A stretch of 54,257 bases of DNA from Vicinamibacteria bacterium (GTDB lineage: Bacteria > Acidobacteriota > Vicinamibacteria > Vicinamibacterales > UBA8438), in contig JAJEFC010000262.1 of the NCBI GenBank assembly GCA_022820675.1, forward strand, positions 1-54,257, in the 5' to 3' direction. Position 1 is the stretch's first letter. Each line of letters starts with the position of its first letter. This document shows, piece after piece, positions 1 through 7,581 of this stretch. Below the pieces are notes generated by a model. It was not told where the DNA came from and did not search any database. It saw only the letters and a list, made by a program, of their open reading frames with translations. Made by a program: the position numbers and the translations under genes.

Positions 1-128
1 CGGGCTGAATCCCAACCGGTCGGTGCTCCCGGAACTGTCCGCCGGGTCGTTGCGGCCTGAGCGCGGCGAGTCACGGCGGCACACGAGGGCCGACAGCCTC
101 CAAATTCTCACCCGCCGGAGGGGGTTTT

Positions 129-419
129 CTGGCAGGCACGAACTATGGGGTCGAGTTCACGAGGCGAGCCGAGCGGGACCTGCGCCAGATCGCCGATCGC
201 GCCGTCAGGCGTCGGATCCTGGCGCGCGTGTCGAGGCTGGCAGCCGACGCCCGCCCTCCCGATGCCGTCAGGCTAACAGGGCACGAGGACATCTGGCGGG
301 TTCGCGTCGGCGATTGGCGCGTGTGCTACCAGGTTCGCGACCGCGTGCTACTGGTGCTGATCGTGGTGGTCGGGCGGCGGGGCGACGTCTACGAGCGGTT
401 GACCCGGCGGCTGCGATGA
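129..419 (+). CDS. RelE/ParE-family toxin-like protein
   Basis: A frame open from before position 129 encodes about 96 residues with the usual RelE/ParE layout: an N-terminal 'Y.V.F..RAERDLR.I' strand-helix, then LTG..DIWRVRVGDWRVCYQV and a final strand ending in YERL. Family members are ribosome-dependent mRNA endonucleases or gyrase inhibitors. The first ATG/GTG in the frame (GTG at 228) would lose the first helix. A strong GGAGGGGG at 117-124 sits five bases before a CTG at 129, so I prefer CTG as start. No convincing antitoxin is visible in the 128 bases upstream; a frame ending TGA at 58-60 could be the tail of one cut by the window edge. The next gene downstream is a VapB-like antitoxin, not a RelB. 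Confidence 0.6.
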   Translation: MAGTNYGVEFTRRAERDLRQIADRAVRRRILARVSRLAADARPPDAVRLTGHEDIWRVRVGDWRVCYQVRDRVLLVLIVVVGRRGDVYERLTRRLR

Positions 420-531
420 GGCTCGCCGGTCGGCCTGGCGGGCCTGCCCGGACGCGAGCGTCCGATCCGAGGCGCAGAGCAGGATGTCGACGCCGCCGGC
501 GCAGCTCACGACGGTTGAGGACATGCCACAC

Positions 532-795
532 ATGAAGATCGCCATCGAGTTGCCCGACGCTACCTTCCGGCAGGCGAAGGCGCTCGTCGCCGCCCGCGGC
601 ACGACCCTGCAGCAGTTCTTCATCGACGCGCTCCACGAAGAGCTCCGACGCCGCGCCCGTGAGAACGCGGGAGAACAGGAGCCTCCCTGGATGGCCGGGT
701 TCGGCGCGCTCTCCGATCTGTCGAGCGAACACCGCCGCGTCAACGCCGCCATCGAGCAGGAGTTCGAGAGGCTGGAGTCCGAAGACATCGCATGA
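532..795 (+). CDS. VapB-like antitoxin
   Basis: 87 residues. The N-terminus (MKIAIELPDATFRQAKALVAARGTTLQQF) is the typical short ribbon-helix-helix/VapB DNA-binding segment, followed by a charged linker and a C-terminal helix rich in Glu/Arg that would wrap the toxin. I start at the ATG at 532; ATGs at 523 and 484 are in frame but lie before the conserved start of the fold. Antitoxins of this kind bind a PIN-domain VapC RNase and repress their own operon. The stop overlaps (ATGA at 792-795) the start of a short frame that is the remnant of the cognate VapC, so this antitoxin now appears to lack a working partner. Confidence 0.75.
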   Translation: MKIAIELPDATFRQAKALVAARGTTLQQFFIDALHEELRRRARENAGEQEPPWMAGFGALSDLSSEHRRVNAAIEQEFERLESEDIA

Positions 796-926
796 GCCCT
801 CCGGCAAACCCCATCCCGTCGAACGACATCCGGGTCGCCGCGCTCGCCCGCCAACACGCGCTCCCGCTCTTGAGCAACGACACGCACTTCGACCGGGTCG
901 ACGGCGTCGAGCGCATCGCGTTCTGA
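792..926 (+). pseudogene. VapC PIN-domain toxin remnant (C-terminal stump)
   Basis: A 44-residue frame begins at the ATG overlapping the antitoxin stop. After a few residues it matches the last third of a PIN domain: ND.RVAALARQHALPLLSNDTHFDRV, where the N-D and final D residues are the usual late metal-binding positions. The first two thirds, including the N-terminal acidic residue that opens every PIN domain (DTNVL-type motif), are missing. The simplest reading is an internal deletion that kept the native ATGA junction and the 3' end. It should be catalytically dead. Whether the stump is translated is unknown. Confidence 0.7.
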
Positions 927-1081
927 GGTTCCTGCGGCCGGCCGTGATCGAACCCCGGAACCACCGCCGGCCTCCTTCTCCCGCTCCGCCGCCGGCTCGG
1001 CGTCCGGCCGCGCCCGCGGCCCCGGCGTCCCCGCTGCCGCATTGCCGTACAATGGGACGACTCTCGGAAAGGAAGGTCCAG

Positions 1082-2053
1082 ATGAAGATTCTCTCTTGCG
1101 TCCTGCTGGCCGGGTTCGTCGCGCTCGTCGGCGCGCCCGCCGTCTCGTCCGGACAGGACTGGGAGCCCCCGCGGCTCGCGAACGGGCACCCCGACATCAA
1201 CGGCATGTGGAACAACGTGGGCTCGTCGCACGTGCCCCTCGAGCTGTCGCCCGACCTGGTGGGTCGGGACCTGTCGGCGGAAGAGCGCCTCGAGCTGTTC
1301 ACCGCGCGGTCGGACCGGGCCAAGGCGGTACAGTGGGAGGGCCACGAGAACAGCCGCGGCGTCGGCGCCTACGCCAACTACTGGTTCGACTGGTTCTGGA
1401 AGGAGCCGGTGGCGGGCGAGGCCCCGGCCCTCATCGTCCATCCCCCGGACGGCCGGAGGCCGGACCTGACGCCCCGGGCGCAGGAGAGCGTGCGCTACTA
1501 CCGCGACCACCTGCACGACCAGGCCGCGAACATGGAGTCGGGCGACCGCTGCCTGTCGCGGGGAGTCTTCGGCATGATGATGCCGACCGCCTACAACAAC
1601 GGCAAGCTGATCGTGCAGACCGAGGACCACATCATCATCCACAGCGAGATGATCCACAACGCGCGCATCATCCCCATCGACGGCGGTGACCACGTCGACG
1701 CGAAGATCACCCAGTGGGAGGGCGACCCCCGCGGCCGCTGGGAGGGCAACACCCTCGTCGTCGAGTCGGCCAACTTCAAGGCGGTCGGCAACATGCGGGC
1801 CCCCGGGTCGCGCGCGCCCCAGCACGAGGGCCGGCGCATGGTCGAGCGCTTCACCTTCGCCGACGCCGACACCCTGAACTACACGCTCACCGTCGACGAC
1901 CCCGAGACCTACGCCGAGCCGTGGACCGTCGCCTTCCCCTACAAGCGCGACGACGCCTACCAGCAGTACGAGTACGCCTGCCACGAGGGCAACTGGGCCG
2001 TGCCCAACTCGCTGAGCGGCGCCCGGGCCGAGGAAGCGGCCGCCACGCAGTGA
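1082..2053 (+). CDS. Secreted conserved protein of unknown function
   Basis: 323 residues with a signal peptide (MKILSCVLLAGFVALVGAPAVSSGQ), so it is exported. The mature part is rich in Trp, Tyr and charged residues: ANGHPDINGMWNN near the start, a central MESGDRCLSRGVFG segment, and repeated GRWEGNTLVVES / ERFTFADADTLNYTLTVDDPETY strands suggesting an all-beta fold. I recognise the general family, which occurs in many copies in Acidobacteria and relatives, but no activity is known to me. GGAAAGGAAGG at about 1067-1077 supports the ATG at 1082 rather than earlier in-frame starts. Downstream lies an unrelated PQQ propeller gene with its own ribosome binding site. Confidence 0.8.
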   Translation: MKILSCVLLAGFVALVGAPAVSSGQDWEPPRLANGHPDINGMWNNVGSSHVPLELSPDLVGRDLSAEERLELFTARSDRAKAVQWEGHENSRGVGAYANYWFDWFWKEPVAGEAPALIVHPPDGRRPDLTPRAQESVRYYRDHLHDQAANMESGDRCLSRGVFGMMMPTAYNNGKLIVQTEDHIIIHSEMIHNARIIPIDGGDHVDAKITQWEGDPRGRWEGNTLVVESANFKAVGNMRAPGSRAPQHEGRRMVERFTFADADTLNYTLTVDDPETYAEPWTVAFPYKRDDAYQQYEYACHEGNWAVPNSLSGARAEEAAATQ

Positions 2054-2082
2054 ACGATGCGGAACCATCGGGCCGCCGAACG

Positions 2083-2182
2083 ACCGGTCCTGCGGCGAAG
2101 CGACGCCGGCCGGAGTACCGCCGCAAGCGACAGCGCGGCGAGACGCCGCGATGCCTGACGGAGACGTAGTGAGCAGGACCGG
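2083..2182. repeat. Intergenic segment bounded by 10-bp inverted repeats
   Basis: CCGGTCCTGC at 2083-2092 is the perfect reverse complement of GCAGGACCGG at 2173-2182. The 80 bases between contain GCGGCGAAGCGACGCCG / GCGACAGCGCGGCGAGACGCCG, which can pair with each other in part. It fills most of the gap between the secreted protein and the PQQ propeller gene. It could be a transcript stem-loop or a small element remnant; I cannot choose. Confidence 0.4.
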
Positions 2183-2304
2183 CGATGGCAGGCATCCAAG
2201 GCCGATCTGACCATCCGTAGGGCTTCGACGGCGCCCGGGGCACCTGCTTGCGGCGCCGGAATCGTCGGGCGGAGCCGGGATTCTCGGCTGTTACAGGAGG
2301 AAGG

Positions 2305-4071
2305 GTGAAACTCGCAAGCTATCTCGCCGCTCTGCTCGTGCTCGCAGGCGCGGCCGGCAGCCCCGCGCCTGCCTCGGCGCAGGCGCCGTCCCTCGACTGG
2401 TCGAGCCAGAACCTCAACCTCGACAACAACCGGTTCGCCCCCCTCGACGAGATCGACGCCTCGAACGTCGGCGGGCTCGTCGAGCGATGGACGTGGGTGG
2501 CGGGACCGGCCGACAACATCACCCAGGCCACGCCGCTGGTCGTCGACGGCGTGATGTACCTGCACTCGCGCTCGACCCTCTTCGCCCTCGACGCGGCGAC
2601 CGGGGCCGAGCTGTGGTCGTCGCCCCTCGACGCGGGGTCCCCCGGGGGCAGCCCGGTGCGCGGCCCCACGTTCGCGGGCGGCAACATCTACGCCTACCGC
2701 GGCAACGACCTCTACGCCCGTGACGCCGGCACCGGGGCCGCCGTCGAGTCGTTCGGCGACGGGGGCGTGCTGCCCGTCGTCAGCAACGCCCTGCAACTGA
2801 AGTACCCCGACGACTTCCCGCCCACCCTCGACCCCGTCCAGATCGGCTACCGCATCACCACCCCGCCCGCCGTCCACGACGGCACCCTGTACGTGGCGGC
2901 GGCGCTGTCGGAGGGGCACATCCCGGGCGGGCTGGTCATCGCCACCGACGCCGGGACCGGGGCCATCCGGTGGGTCTTCAACACGATTCCCCAGGGCCCG
3001 CAGGACGAGGGCTGGGAGATCGCGCGCGACACCTGGGGCTACGGCGCCCGGGCCGGCGGCGGCATCTGGACCCAGCCCGCCGTCGACCCCGACCTCGGCC
3101 TGGTCTACGTCAACGCCGGCAACCCTTCGCCCGACTACGACGGGTCGGCGCGGGCCGGCATCAACCTGTTCACCAACGCCACCATCGCCCTCGACCTCGA
3201 GACCGGCGCCCTGCGCTGGTACTACCAGGCCGTGCACCACGACCTCTGGGACTGGGACCACGTGACGGGGCCGGTGCTCTTCGACGTGACGGGCGAGGAC
3301 GGCGAGACCATCCGGGGCGTCGCCGCCGCCGGCAAGAACTGCCTCTTCTACCTGTGGGACCGGGAGACCGGCGAGCCCCTGCACCCGATGGTGGAGACGG
3401 TGGTGCCGACCGAGACCGACGTCCCCGACGAGCAGGTGTGGCCGACGCAGCCCATTCCCTACAACGCGGCGGGGGTGCCGATGACGCCCCTCTGCGCCAC
3501 CTTCGTCGAGGTCGACGACCCCGAGCTGATGGCGCGGTCGAGCCAGCTCTACAGCCCCTACTGGATCAGCAGGGAAGTCATCGTCCCCCACGGCGGGTCG
3601 AGCTTCGGGGCCCCGTCGTTCAGCCCCCACACCGGCCTCGTCTACGTCACCGGCAAGAACGGGGCGATCGCCCTCGTCGTCAACCCCGTCGGCGACACCC
3701 TCGAGCCGGGGCCCGACTCGCGCGGCCACACCGAGAGCCTGTCGAGCCTCGACCGCCTCACCGAGGCGTTCCCGCCCGAGGTCACCGTGTCGGCCTACGA
3801 CCCCGTCACCGGCGAGCAGACGTGGCAGACCATCCTGCCCGCGCAGAGCGCCATCGGGGCCAGCGGCAACATGGTGACGGCCGGCAACCTCGTGTTCCAG
3901 GGGGTCGAGGACGGCGGGTTCTACGCCCTCGACGCGGCGACGGGCGAGATCCTGCTGCGACACGACGCCCCGCGGCCGATCCGGGCGAGCCCGATGACGT
4001 ACCAGATCGACGGCCGGCAGTACGTGACCGTCGTGGCGACCAACACCGTTCTGACGCTGACCCTGCCGTAG
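2305..4071 (+). CDS. PQQ-type beta-propeller dehydrogenase (quinoprotein alcohol dehydrogenase-like)
   Basis: 588 residues: signal peptide (VKLASYLAALLVLAGAAGSPAPASAQ), then an eight-bladed propeller built of PQQ repeats such as SRSTLFALDAATGAELW, TIALDLETGALRW, GGFYALDAATGEIL. Within it are WDWDHVTGPVLF and KNCLFYLWDRETGEPL, as in periplasmic PQQ-dependent alcohol/glucose dehydrogenases. Such enzymes oxidise alcohols or sugars outside the cytoplasmic membrane and pass electrons to cytochrome c or ubiquinone. There is no CxxCH haem site, so an external acceptor would be needed. AGGAGG at 2296-2301 fixes the GTG start at 2305. I cannot confirm every PQQ ligand from sequence alone, so a non-catalytic propeller remains possible. 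Confidence 0.8.
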   Translation: MKLASYLAALLVLAGAAGSPAPASAQAPSLDWSSQNLNLDNNRFAPLDEIDASNVGGLVERWTWVAGPADNITQATPLVVDGVMYLHSRSTLFALDAATGAELWSSPLDAGSPGGSPVRGPTFAGGNIYAYRGNDLYARDAGTGAAVESFGDGGVLPVVSNALQLKYPDDFPPTLDPVQIGYRITTPPAVHDGTLYVAAALSEGHIPGGLVIATDAGTGAIRWVFNTIPQGPQDEGWEIARDTWGYGARAGGGIWTQPAVDPDLGLVYVNAGNPSPDYDGSARAGINLFTNATIALDLETGALRWYYQAVHHDLWDWDHVTGPVLFDVTGEDGETIRGVAAAGKNCLFYLWDRETGEPLHPMVETVVPTETDVPDEQVWPTQPIPYNAAGVPMTPLCATFVEVDDPELMARSSQLYSPYWISREVIVPHGGSSFGAPSFSPHTGLVYVTGKNGAIALVVNPVGDTLEPGPDSRGHTESLSSLDRLTEAFPPEVTVSAYDPVTGEQTWQTILPAQSAIGASGNMVTAGNLVFQGVEDGGFYALDAATGEILLRHDAPRPIRASPMTYQIDGRQYVTVVATNTVLTLTLP

Positions 4072-4086
4072 CCGCGGGACAGAGAA

Positions 4087-4578
4087 ATGCACGGTGCGCT
4101 CATGCGACCGGGAGTGGCGTCGATCGTCATCGGCGCCGCTCTCCTGCTCGGGCCCCTGCCGGTCGCCACCGCCTTCCCGAGCGGGCCCGAGCCCGACCCG
4201 GCATCCACGCAGGAAACGGCACCGGAATCGACGTTCAACATCTTCGGCCTCGTCGAGTCGCCCGGCCGCTACGACTGGTCGGCGGGCATCACTGTCGGCC
4301 GGGCCGTCGCCGCCGCCGGCGGGTACGCCGACGGCGGCACCCCCGACGAGCTGCAGATCCAGCGCCTGGTCGACGGACGGCTCGTTTCACGCGCGGTCAC
4401 CGAGGACGAACCGGTGCAGCCGGACGACGTGATCATGGTCCGCGGGAAGGCCGTCGAACGCCCTGACGACGGCGATCTGAATCGAAGCCCGGACGCTCAG
4501 ATGTCGCGGAGCAGTTCCTCGCGGAGCACGACCTGCAGCACTCTCAGCACGTCGTCCCGATCGACTCCGAACTCGTAG
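4087..4578 (+). CDS. Secreted SLBB-domain protein
   Basis: 163 residues. An N-terminal hydrophobic stretch (GVASIVIGAALLLGPLPVATA) is followed by one SLBB-type beta-grasp unit: FNIFGLVESPGRYDWSAGITVGRAVAAAGGYADGGTPDELQIQRL...VQPDDVIMVRG. SLBB units bind polysaccharide in export proteins (Wza type) or soluble ligands such as vitamin B12; here there is only one unit, so it is not a complete Wza. The last 26 residues are Ser/Arg/Thr-rich because the frame runs into the antisense of the convergent gene, and the true fold ends near residue 130. It starts 15 bases after the PQQ gene stop and is probably co-transcribed with it. Confidence 0.65.
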   Translation: MHGALMRPGVASIVIGAALLLGPLPVATAFPSGPEPDPASTQETAPESTFNIFGLVESPGRYDWSAGITVGRAVAAAGGYADGGTPDELQIQRLVDGRLVSRAVTEDEPVQPDDVIMVRGKAVERPDDGDLNRSPDAQMSRSSSSRSTTCSTLSTSSRSTPNS

Positions 4579-4964
4579 GCGCAGGCAGCGACGCGTTCCT
4601 TCAGATCGTCGTTCAGGCGCATCTGCACGAAGCTGCGGCTGACTTCGTCGACTTCGAACGCACGTTTCCCGGCAACTTCGGCACGCAAGGATGGTGCGAG
4701 ATCAGATGCCCACGGCTTCGCTTTCATGAAATCGGCCATCCTGGCGCCGAAATCGGTAAGGTGGAGCGGGCTGCTGGAGACAACCGGCACGGGCGGGAGC
4801 CGCAGGAAAATCTGCTTGATGTCGTCCCGCACTTCCTTGGCGAAAGCCGTGAATCGATCCAGCCTGAGATCAACCGTTGCGGTCCAACGTATGACCTTCA
4901 CGGCGGCAATGATGACCGCCAGCGAAGCCGTCACGATCAGGGGTGTATTCAACCAGTCTGCCAT
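4497..4964 (-). CDS. Conserved single-pass membrane-anchored protein, unknown function
   Basis: 155 residues: one N-terminal transmembrane helix (TPLIVTASLAVIIAAVKVI), a helical linker (DLRLDRFTAFAKEVRDDIKQIFLRLPPVPV), then a cytoplasmic domain starting SSSPLHLTDFGARM and ending in an alpha-helical segment (ERVAACAYEFGVDRDDVLRVLQVVLREELL). I have seen this layout as a widespread conserved hypothetical family, often encoded alone, with no known role. Its 3' end overlaps the convergent SLBB gene by 82 bp. ATG at 4964 is the only sensible start because the membrane helix follows at once. Confidence 0.7.
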   Translation of the reverse strand: MADWLNTPLIVTASLAVIIAAVKVIRWTATVDLRLDRFTAFAKEVRDDIKQIFLRLPPVPVVSSSPLHLTDFGARMADFMKAKPWASDLAPSLRAEVAGKRAFEVDEVSRSFVQMRLNDDLKERVAACAYEFGVDRDDVLRVLQVVLREELLRDI

Positions 4965-5108
4965 TCGTCCGTCTCACGGCACCGACCCGGGCCGCAAGGG
5001 CCGCTGATCCGATTCTTGATCTACCCGCATGCCGGTCGAAACGCCACAAGATATGGTAGCCGCCGCGGTACCATCCATCCCGGCGTTGCGATGACCGGCG
5101 TCCTCGTG

Positions 5109-5879
5109 TCAGCCCAGGTCCGCGAACACCGGCGCGTGGTCGGACGCGATGTTGCCGTCCTTCTTCTTGCGGTACTCGCGGTCGATCTCGACGCGGCGCA
5201 CCCGCGAGGCCACGGCGGCGGTGCCGAGCAGGTGGTCGATGCGCAGCCCCATGCCGCGGTGGAAGGCGCCGCCGCGGTAGTCCCACCACGAGAACTTCCG
5301 CTCGTCCGGATACAGATGGCGGAACAGGTCCGTCAGCCCCAGCTCGAGGATGGCCCGATAACGGGAGCGCTCCTCGACGGTGCAGAAGATGGAGCCGTCG
5401 GCGTCCTCGCCCTCCCAGGCGTCGAGGGGGGCGGGGACGATGTTGAAGTCGCCGCCGATGACGACCGCGGCGTCCCGGTCGACCCCGGCGAGGTAGGCGC
5501 GCAACGCCTCGAACCAGGCGAGCTTCATCGCGTAGTCGGGATGGTCGAGGGTCTTGCCGTTGGGGCAGTAGACGGAGGCGAAGTGGAGGCCGGCCACCCG
5601 GACCTGCAGCAGGCGGGCCCCGTCGTCCTCGCGGCCCGGTAGCCCCCGGGTCTCCGCCTCGGCCGGCGTCCGGCTGAGCACCGCCACGCCGTTCCAGCTC
5701 TTCTGGCCGTGGACGACGGCGTGGTAGCCGAGGGCCCGGAAGTCGTCGTGGGGGAACTCGTCCTCGGTCGTCTTCAGCTCCTGCAGGCCGACCACGTCCG
5801 GCTCGCGGCTCCTCAGCCAGTGCGCGATGAAGTCGAGGCGGGCACGCAGGCCGTTGACGTTCCAGGTCGCGATGCGCAT
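5109..5879 (-). CDS. xth: Exodeoxyribonuclease III (AP endonuclease)
   Basis: 256 residues, the normal length for bacterial ExoIII. It begins MRIATWNVNGLRARL (conserved Asn) and has LQELKTTEDEFP (metal-binding Glu), VYCPNGKTLDHP (catalytic Tyr motif), VVIGGDFNIVPAPLD (Asp and Asn), the WDYR segment, GLRIDHLLGT, and finally NIASDHAPVFADL with the catalytic Asp-His pair. All signature residues of the EEP superfamily ExoIII branch are present, so it should cut 5' to abasic sites and remove 3' nucleotides in base-excision repair in the cytoplasm. It stands alone. Confidence 0.97.
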   Translation of the reverse strand: MRIATWNVNGLRARLDFIAHWLRSREPDVVGLQELKTTEDEFPHDDFRALGYHAVVHGQKSWNGVAVLSRTPAEAETRGLPGREDDGARLLQVRVAGLHFASVYCPNGKTLDHPDYAMKLAWFEALRAYLAGVDRDAAVVIGGDFNIVPAPLDAWEGEDADGSIFCTVEERSRYRAILELGLTDLFRHLYPDERKFSWWDYRGGAFHRGMGLRIDHLLGTAAVASRVRRVEIDREYRKKKDGNIASDHAPVFADLG

Positions 5880-6009
5880 GGCCGTCAGTATCGCACTTTC
5901 CGCTGCCAGCCCCCGTCACCTGCCCCGCGGCCGAGTTCCGCGATCGGCTGAAGGCCGCACGGACGCACCCCGGTTGACATCCAATCTCCCGAACCGTAGC
6001 GTGTGCTCG

Positions 6010-6234
6010 ATGAACGTCACCCTGTCGCTCGACGATCGGGTCGTGGCCGAGGCTCGCCGCATCGCGGCCGCGCGAGGAACGACGCTCGACCAGCTCATCA
6101 GCGACCATCTGGACGAGCTGACGCGCGCCGACGACGTGAACACGATCGTTCGCGAGCTCGACGCGATGTGGTCCGAGCGGACCTATCGCTCGTCAGGGCC
6201 GTGGTCCCGCGAAGAAGCGCATCAGCGGTCATGA
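6010..6234 (+). CDS. Orphan VapB-like antitoxin
   Basis: 74 residues. The N-terminus, MNVTLSLDDRVVAEARRIAAARGTTLDQLISDHLDEL, is a ribbon-helix-helix antitoxin segment; the remainder (ELDAMWSERTYRSSGPWSREEAHQRS) is a short basic/acidic tail of the toxin-binding kind. ATG at 6010 fits the fold start. At the stop there is an ATGA overlap (6231) leading to a 26-codon frame ending at 6311 that shows no PIN motif, so the partner toxin seems lost. Two VapB-like genes within 6 kb, both with an ATGA junction into a broken or absent toxin, suggest decaying TA modules. Confidence 0.65.
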   Translation: MNVTLSLDDRVVAEARRIAAARGTTLDQLISDHLDELTRADDVNTIVRELDAMWSERTYRSSGPWSREEAHQRS

Positions 6235-6307
6235 GCGACATGCAACCCGGCGGCGCGGTCGACGACTGCCGCTCGTCAATCCCCTCGACGGCACCGGATG
6301 ATCCCGC

Positions 6308-7303
6308 GTGATCTCGATGCCTGAACCCTCGTGGCGGCCGCGGCGGCCCCTGCGGCCGTTTCCGCGGATCGACCCCGCCGAGCGGCGGGTGCTCGACGGG
6401 TGGGTGCGCGTCGCCGGCGGCGTCGTCGTGCTGCACGCGCTGCTGATGCTGACGCTGTGGGCGCGCCCGGGGCAGATCGCGCTCTGGCTCTGGTACGGGG
6501 CGCCCATCGTCCTCGCCGTCGTCACCGCGGGGCTGCTCGTCGCCTCGCTGCGGTCGGCCCGCCGCTGGAAGCACGGGATGAACGGCTGGCACGTGCTCGG
6601 CTACGTCGGGCTGGTGACGGTCATCTTCACGCTGCCGGTGTACGACCCGTACCCGTCGTCGTACGACGACCGGCCGAGCCGCGTCGAGTTCCGGCTGCCC
6701 CTCGACGGCCCCGTGACCGTCGCGTGGGGCGGGCCGACGGCCGACGTCAACTACCACGTGTTCCTGCCCGACCAGCGGTGGGCCTACGACCTCGTCGTCA
6801 CCCGGGACGGGCGCACGTTCCGCACCGACGGGATCGCCCTCGACGACTATCTGGTCTACGGCCTGCCGGTGTACGCCCCGGCCCCGGGCACCGTCTTCTC
6901 GACCCTCGACGGCGAGCCCGAGGTCGCGATAGGCGCGCGGCGATGGGGTCTGGCGGGGCTCGGCAACCACGTCGGCATCGAGGTCGCTCCCGGCGAGTTC
7001 CTCTTCGTCGGCCACCTGCAGCCGGGCACCGTGGCCGTCGAGGTCGGCGACCGGGTGGCGGCAGGCCAGTTGCTCGGACGGGTCGGCAACTCCGGCAACA
7101 GCAGCGAGCCCCACGTGCACCTCCACCTGCAGGACTCGCCCCGCCAGTGGTTCGGCGAGGGGATTCCGTTCCACTTCCACGGTTACCGGCACGAGGGCCG
7201 GCTGGTCGAGCGGGGGATGCCCCGCGGGGGCCGCGGGCGCGGCGAGTACCGGGGCGAGCTCATCGAGCACGTGGGCGCGGGTATGGCCGCCGGCGGCGGG
7301 TGA
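6308..7303 (+). CDS. Membrane-anchored M23-family (LytM) peptidase
   Basis: About 331 residues. Three hydrophobic helices lie near the N-terminus (VAGGVVVLHALLMLTLW, IALWLWYGAPIVLAVVTAGLLVA, HVLGYVGLVTVIFTLPVY), then an extracytoplasmic M23 domain. The domain contains NYHVFLPDQRWAYDLVV (candidate first His and Asp zinc ligands), GNHVGIEVAPGEFLFVGHLQPGTVAVEVGDRVAAGQLLGRVGNSGNSSEPHVHLHLQD (GNSGNS.EPHVHLH, the H.H zinc motif). M23 enzymes cut peptide cross-bridges in peptidoglycan or act as scaffolds. GTG 6308 or ATG 6317 could start it. The remnant frame after the upstream antitoxin overlaps its start. Confidence 0.85.
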   Translation: MISMPEPSWRPRRPLRPFPRIDPAERRVLDGWVRVAGGVVVLHALLMLTLWARPGQIALWLWYGAPIVLAVVTAGLLVASLRSARRWKHGMNGWHVLGYVGLVTVIFTLPVYDPYPSSYDDRPSRVEFRLPLDGPVTVAWGGPTADVNYHVFLPDQRWAYDLVVTRDGRTFRTDGIALDDYLVYGLPVYAPAPGTVFSTLDGEPEVAIGARRWGLAGLGNHVGIEVAPGEFLFVGHLQPGTVAVEVGDRVAAGQLLGRVGNSGNSSEPHVHLHLQDSPRQWFGEGIPFHFHGYRHEGRLVERGMPRGGRGRGEYRGELIEHVGAGMAAGGG

Positions 7304-7440
7304 TCGTCTCGGTGCATCGCCGCGTGGAGGAAGCCGTCCCGCCTCCGGTGCGTCGCGACCGGTTGCACGCTTGTCGCCTGCCGGCGCTGCATGATGCAGG
7401 TGGGGCCGCAGGCGCCGTCCACGATACGGGAGGCTGGCGG

Positions 7441-7579
7441 CAACCCCGGCCGAGCACCCAGGCCGGCGCAGCCCCAGCCGAGCATCCAGGCCGACAGCAG
7501 CCCCGGTCGAGCCCAGGCCGGCGCAGCCCCAGTCGGACACCCAGGCCGGCGCAGCCCCAGTCGGGCACCCAGGCCGACG
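7441..7579. repeat. 28-bp minisatellite, five copies
   Basis: Five tandem units of 27-28 bp (7441-7468, 7469-7496, 7497-7523, 7524-7551, 7552-7579). The core is CAGCCCCAGYCGRGCAC followed by CCAGGCCGGCG, and the units differ at a few positions. The array ends two bases before the stop codon of the M20 peptidase gene and lies between convergent genes, so it sits where both transcripts end. The remaining bases of the gap (7304-7440) show no gene. Confidence 0.85.
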
Positions 7580-7581
7580 GC

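Noticed and set aside
268..4092. Long minus-strand open frames such as 268-1323, 740-2068 and 1957-4092
   Set aside because: They lie antisense to genes with clear domains, are rich in Arg/Pro/Gly/Val repeats typical of complementary frames in high-GC DNA, and lack family motifs.
6231..6311. Toxin gene after the VapB-like antitoxin at 6010
   Set aside because: The 26-codon frame after the ATGA overlap shows no PIN, MazF or RelE motif and overlaps the start of the M23 peptidase gene.
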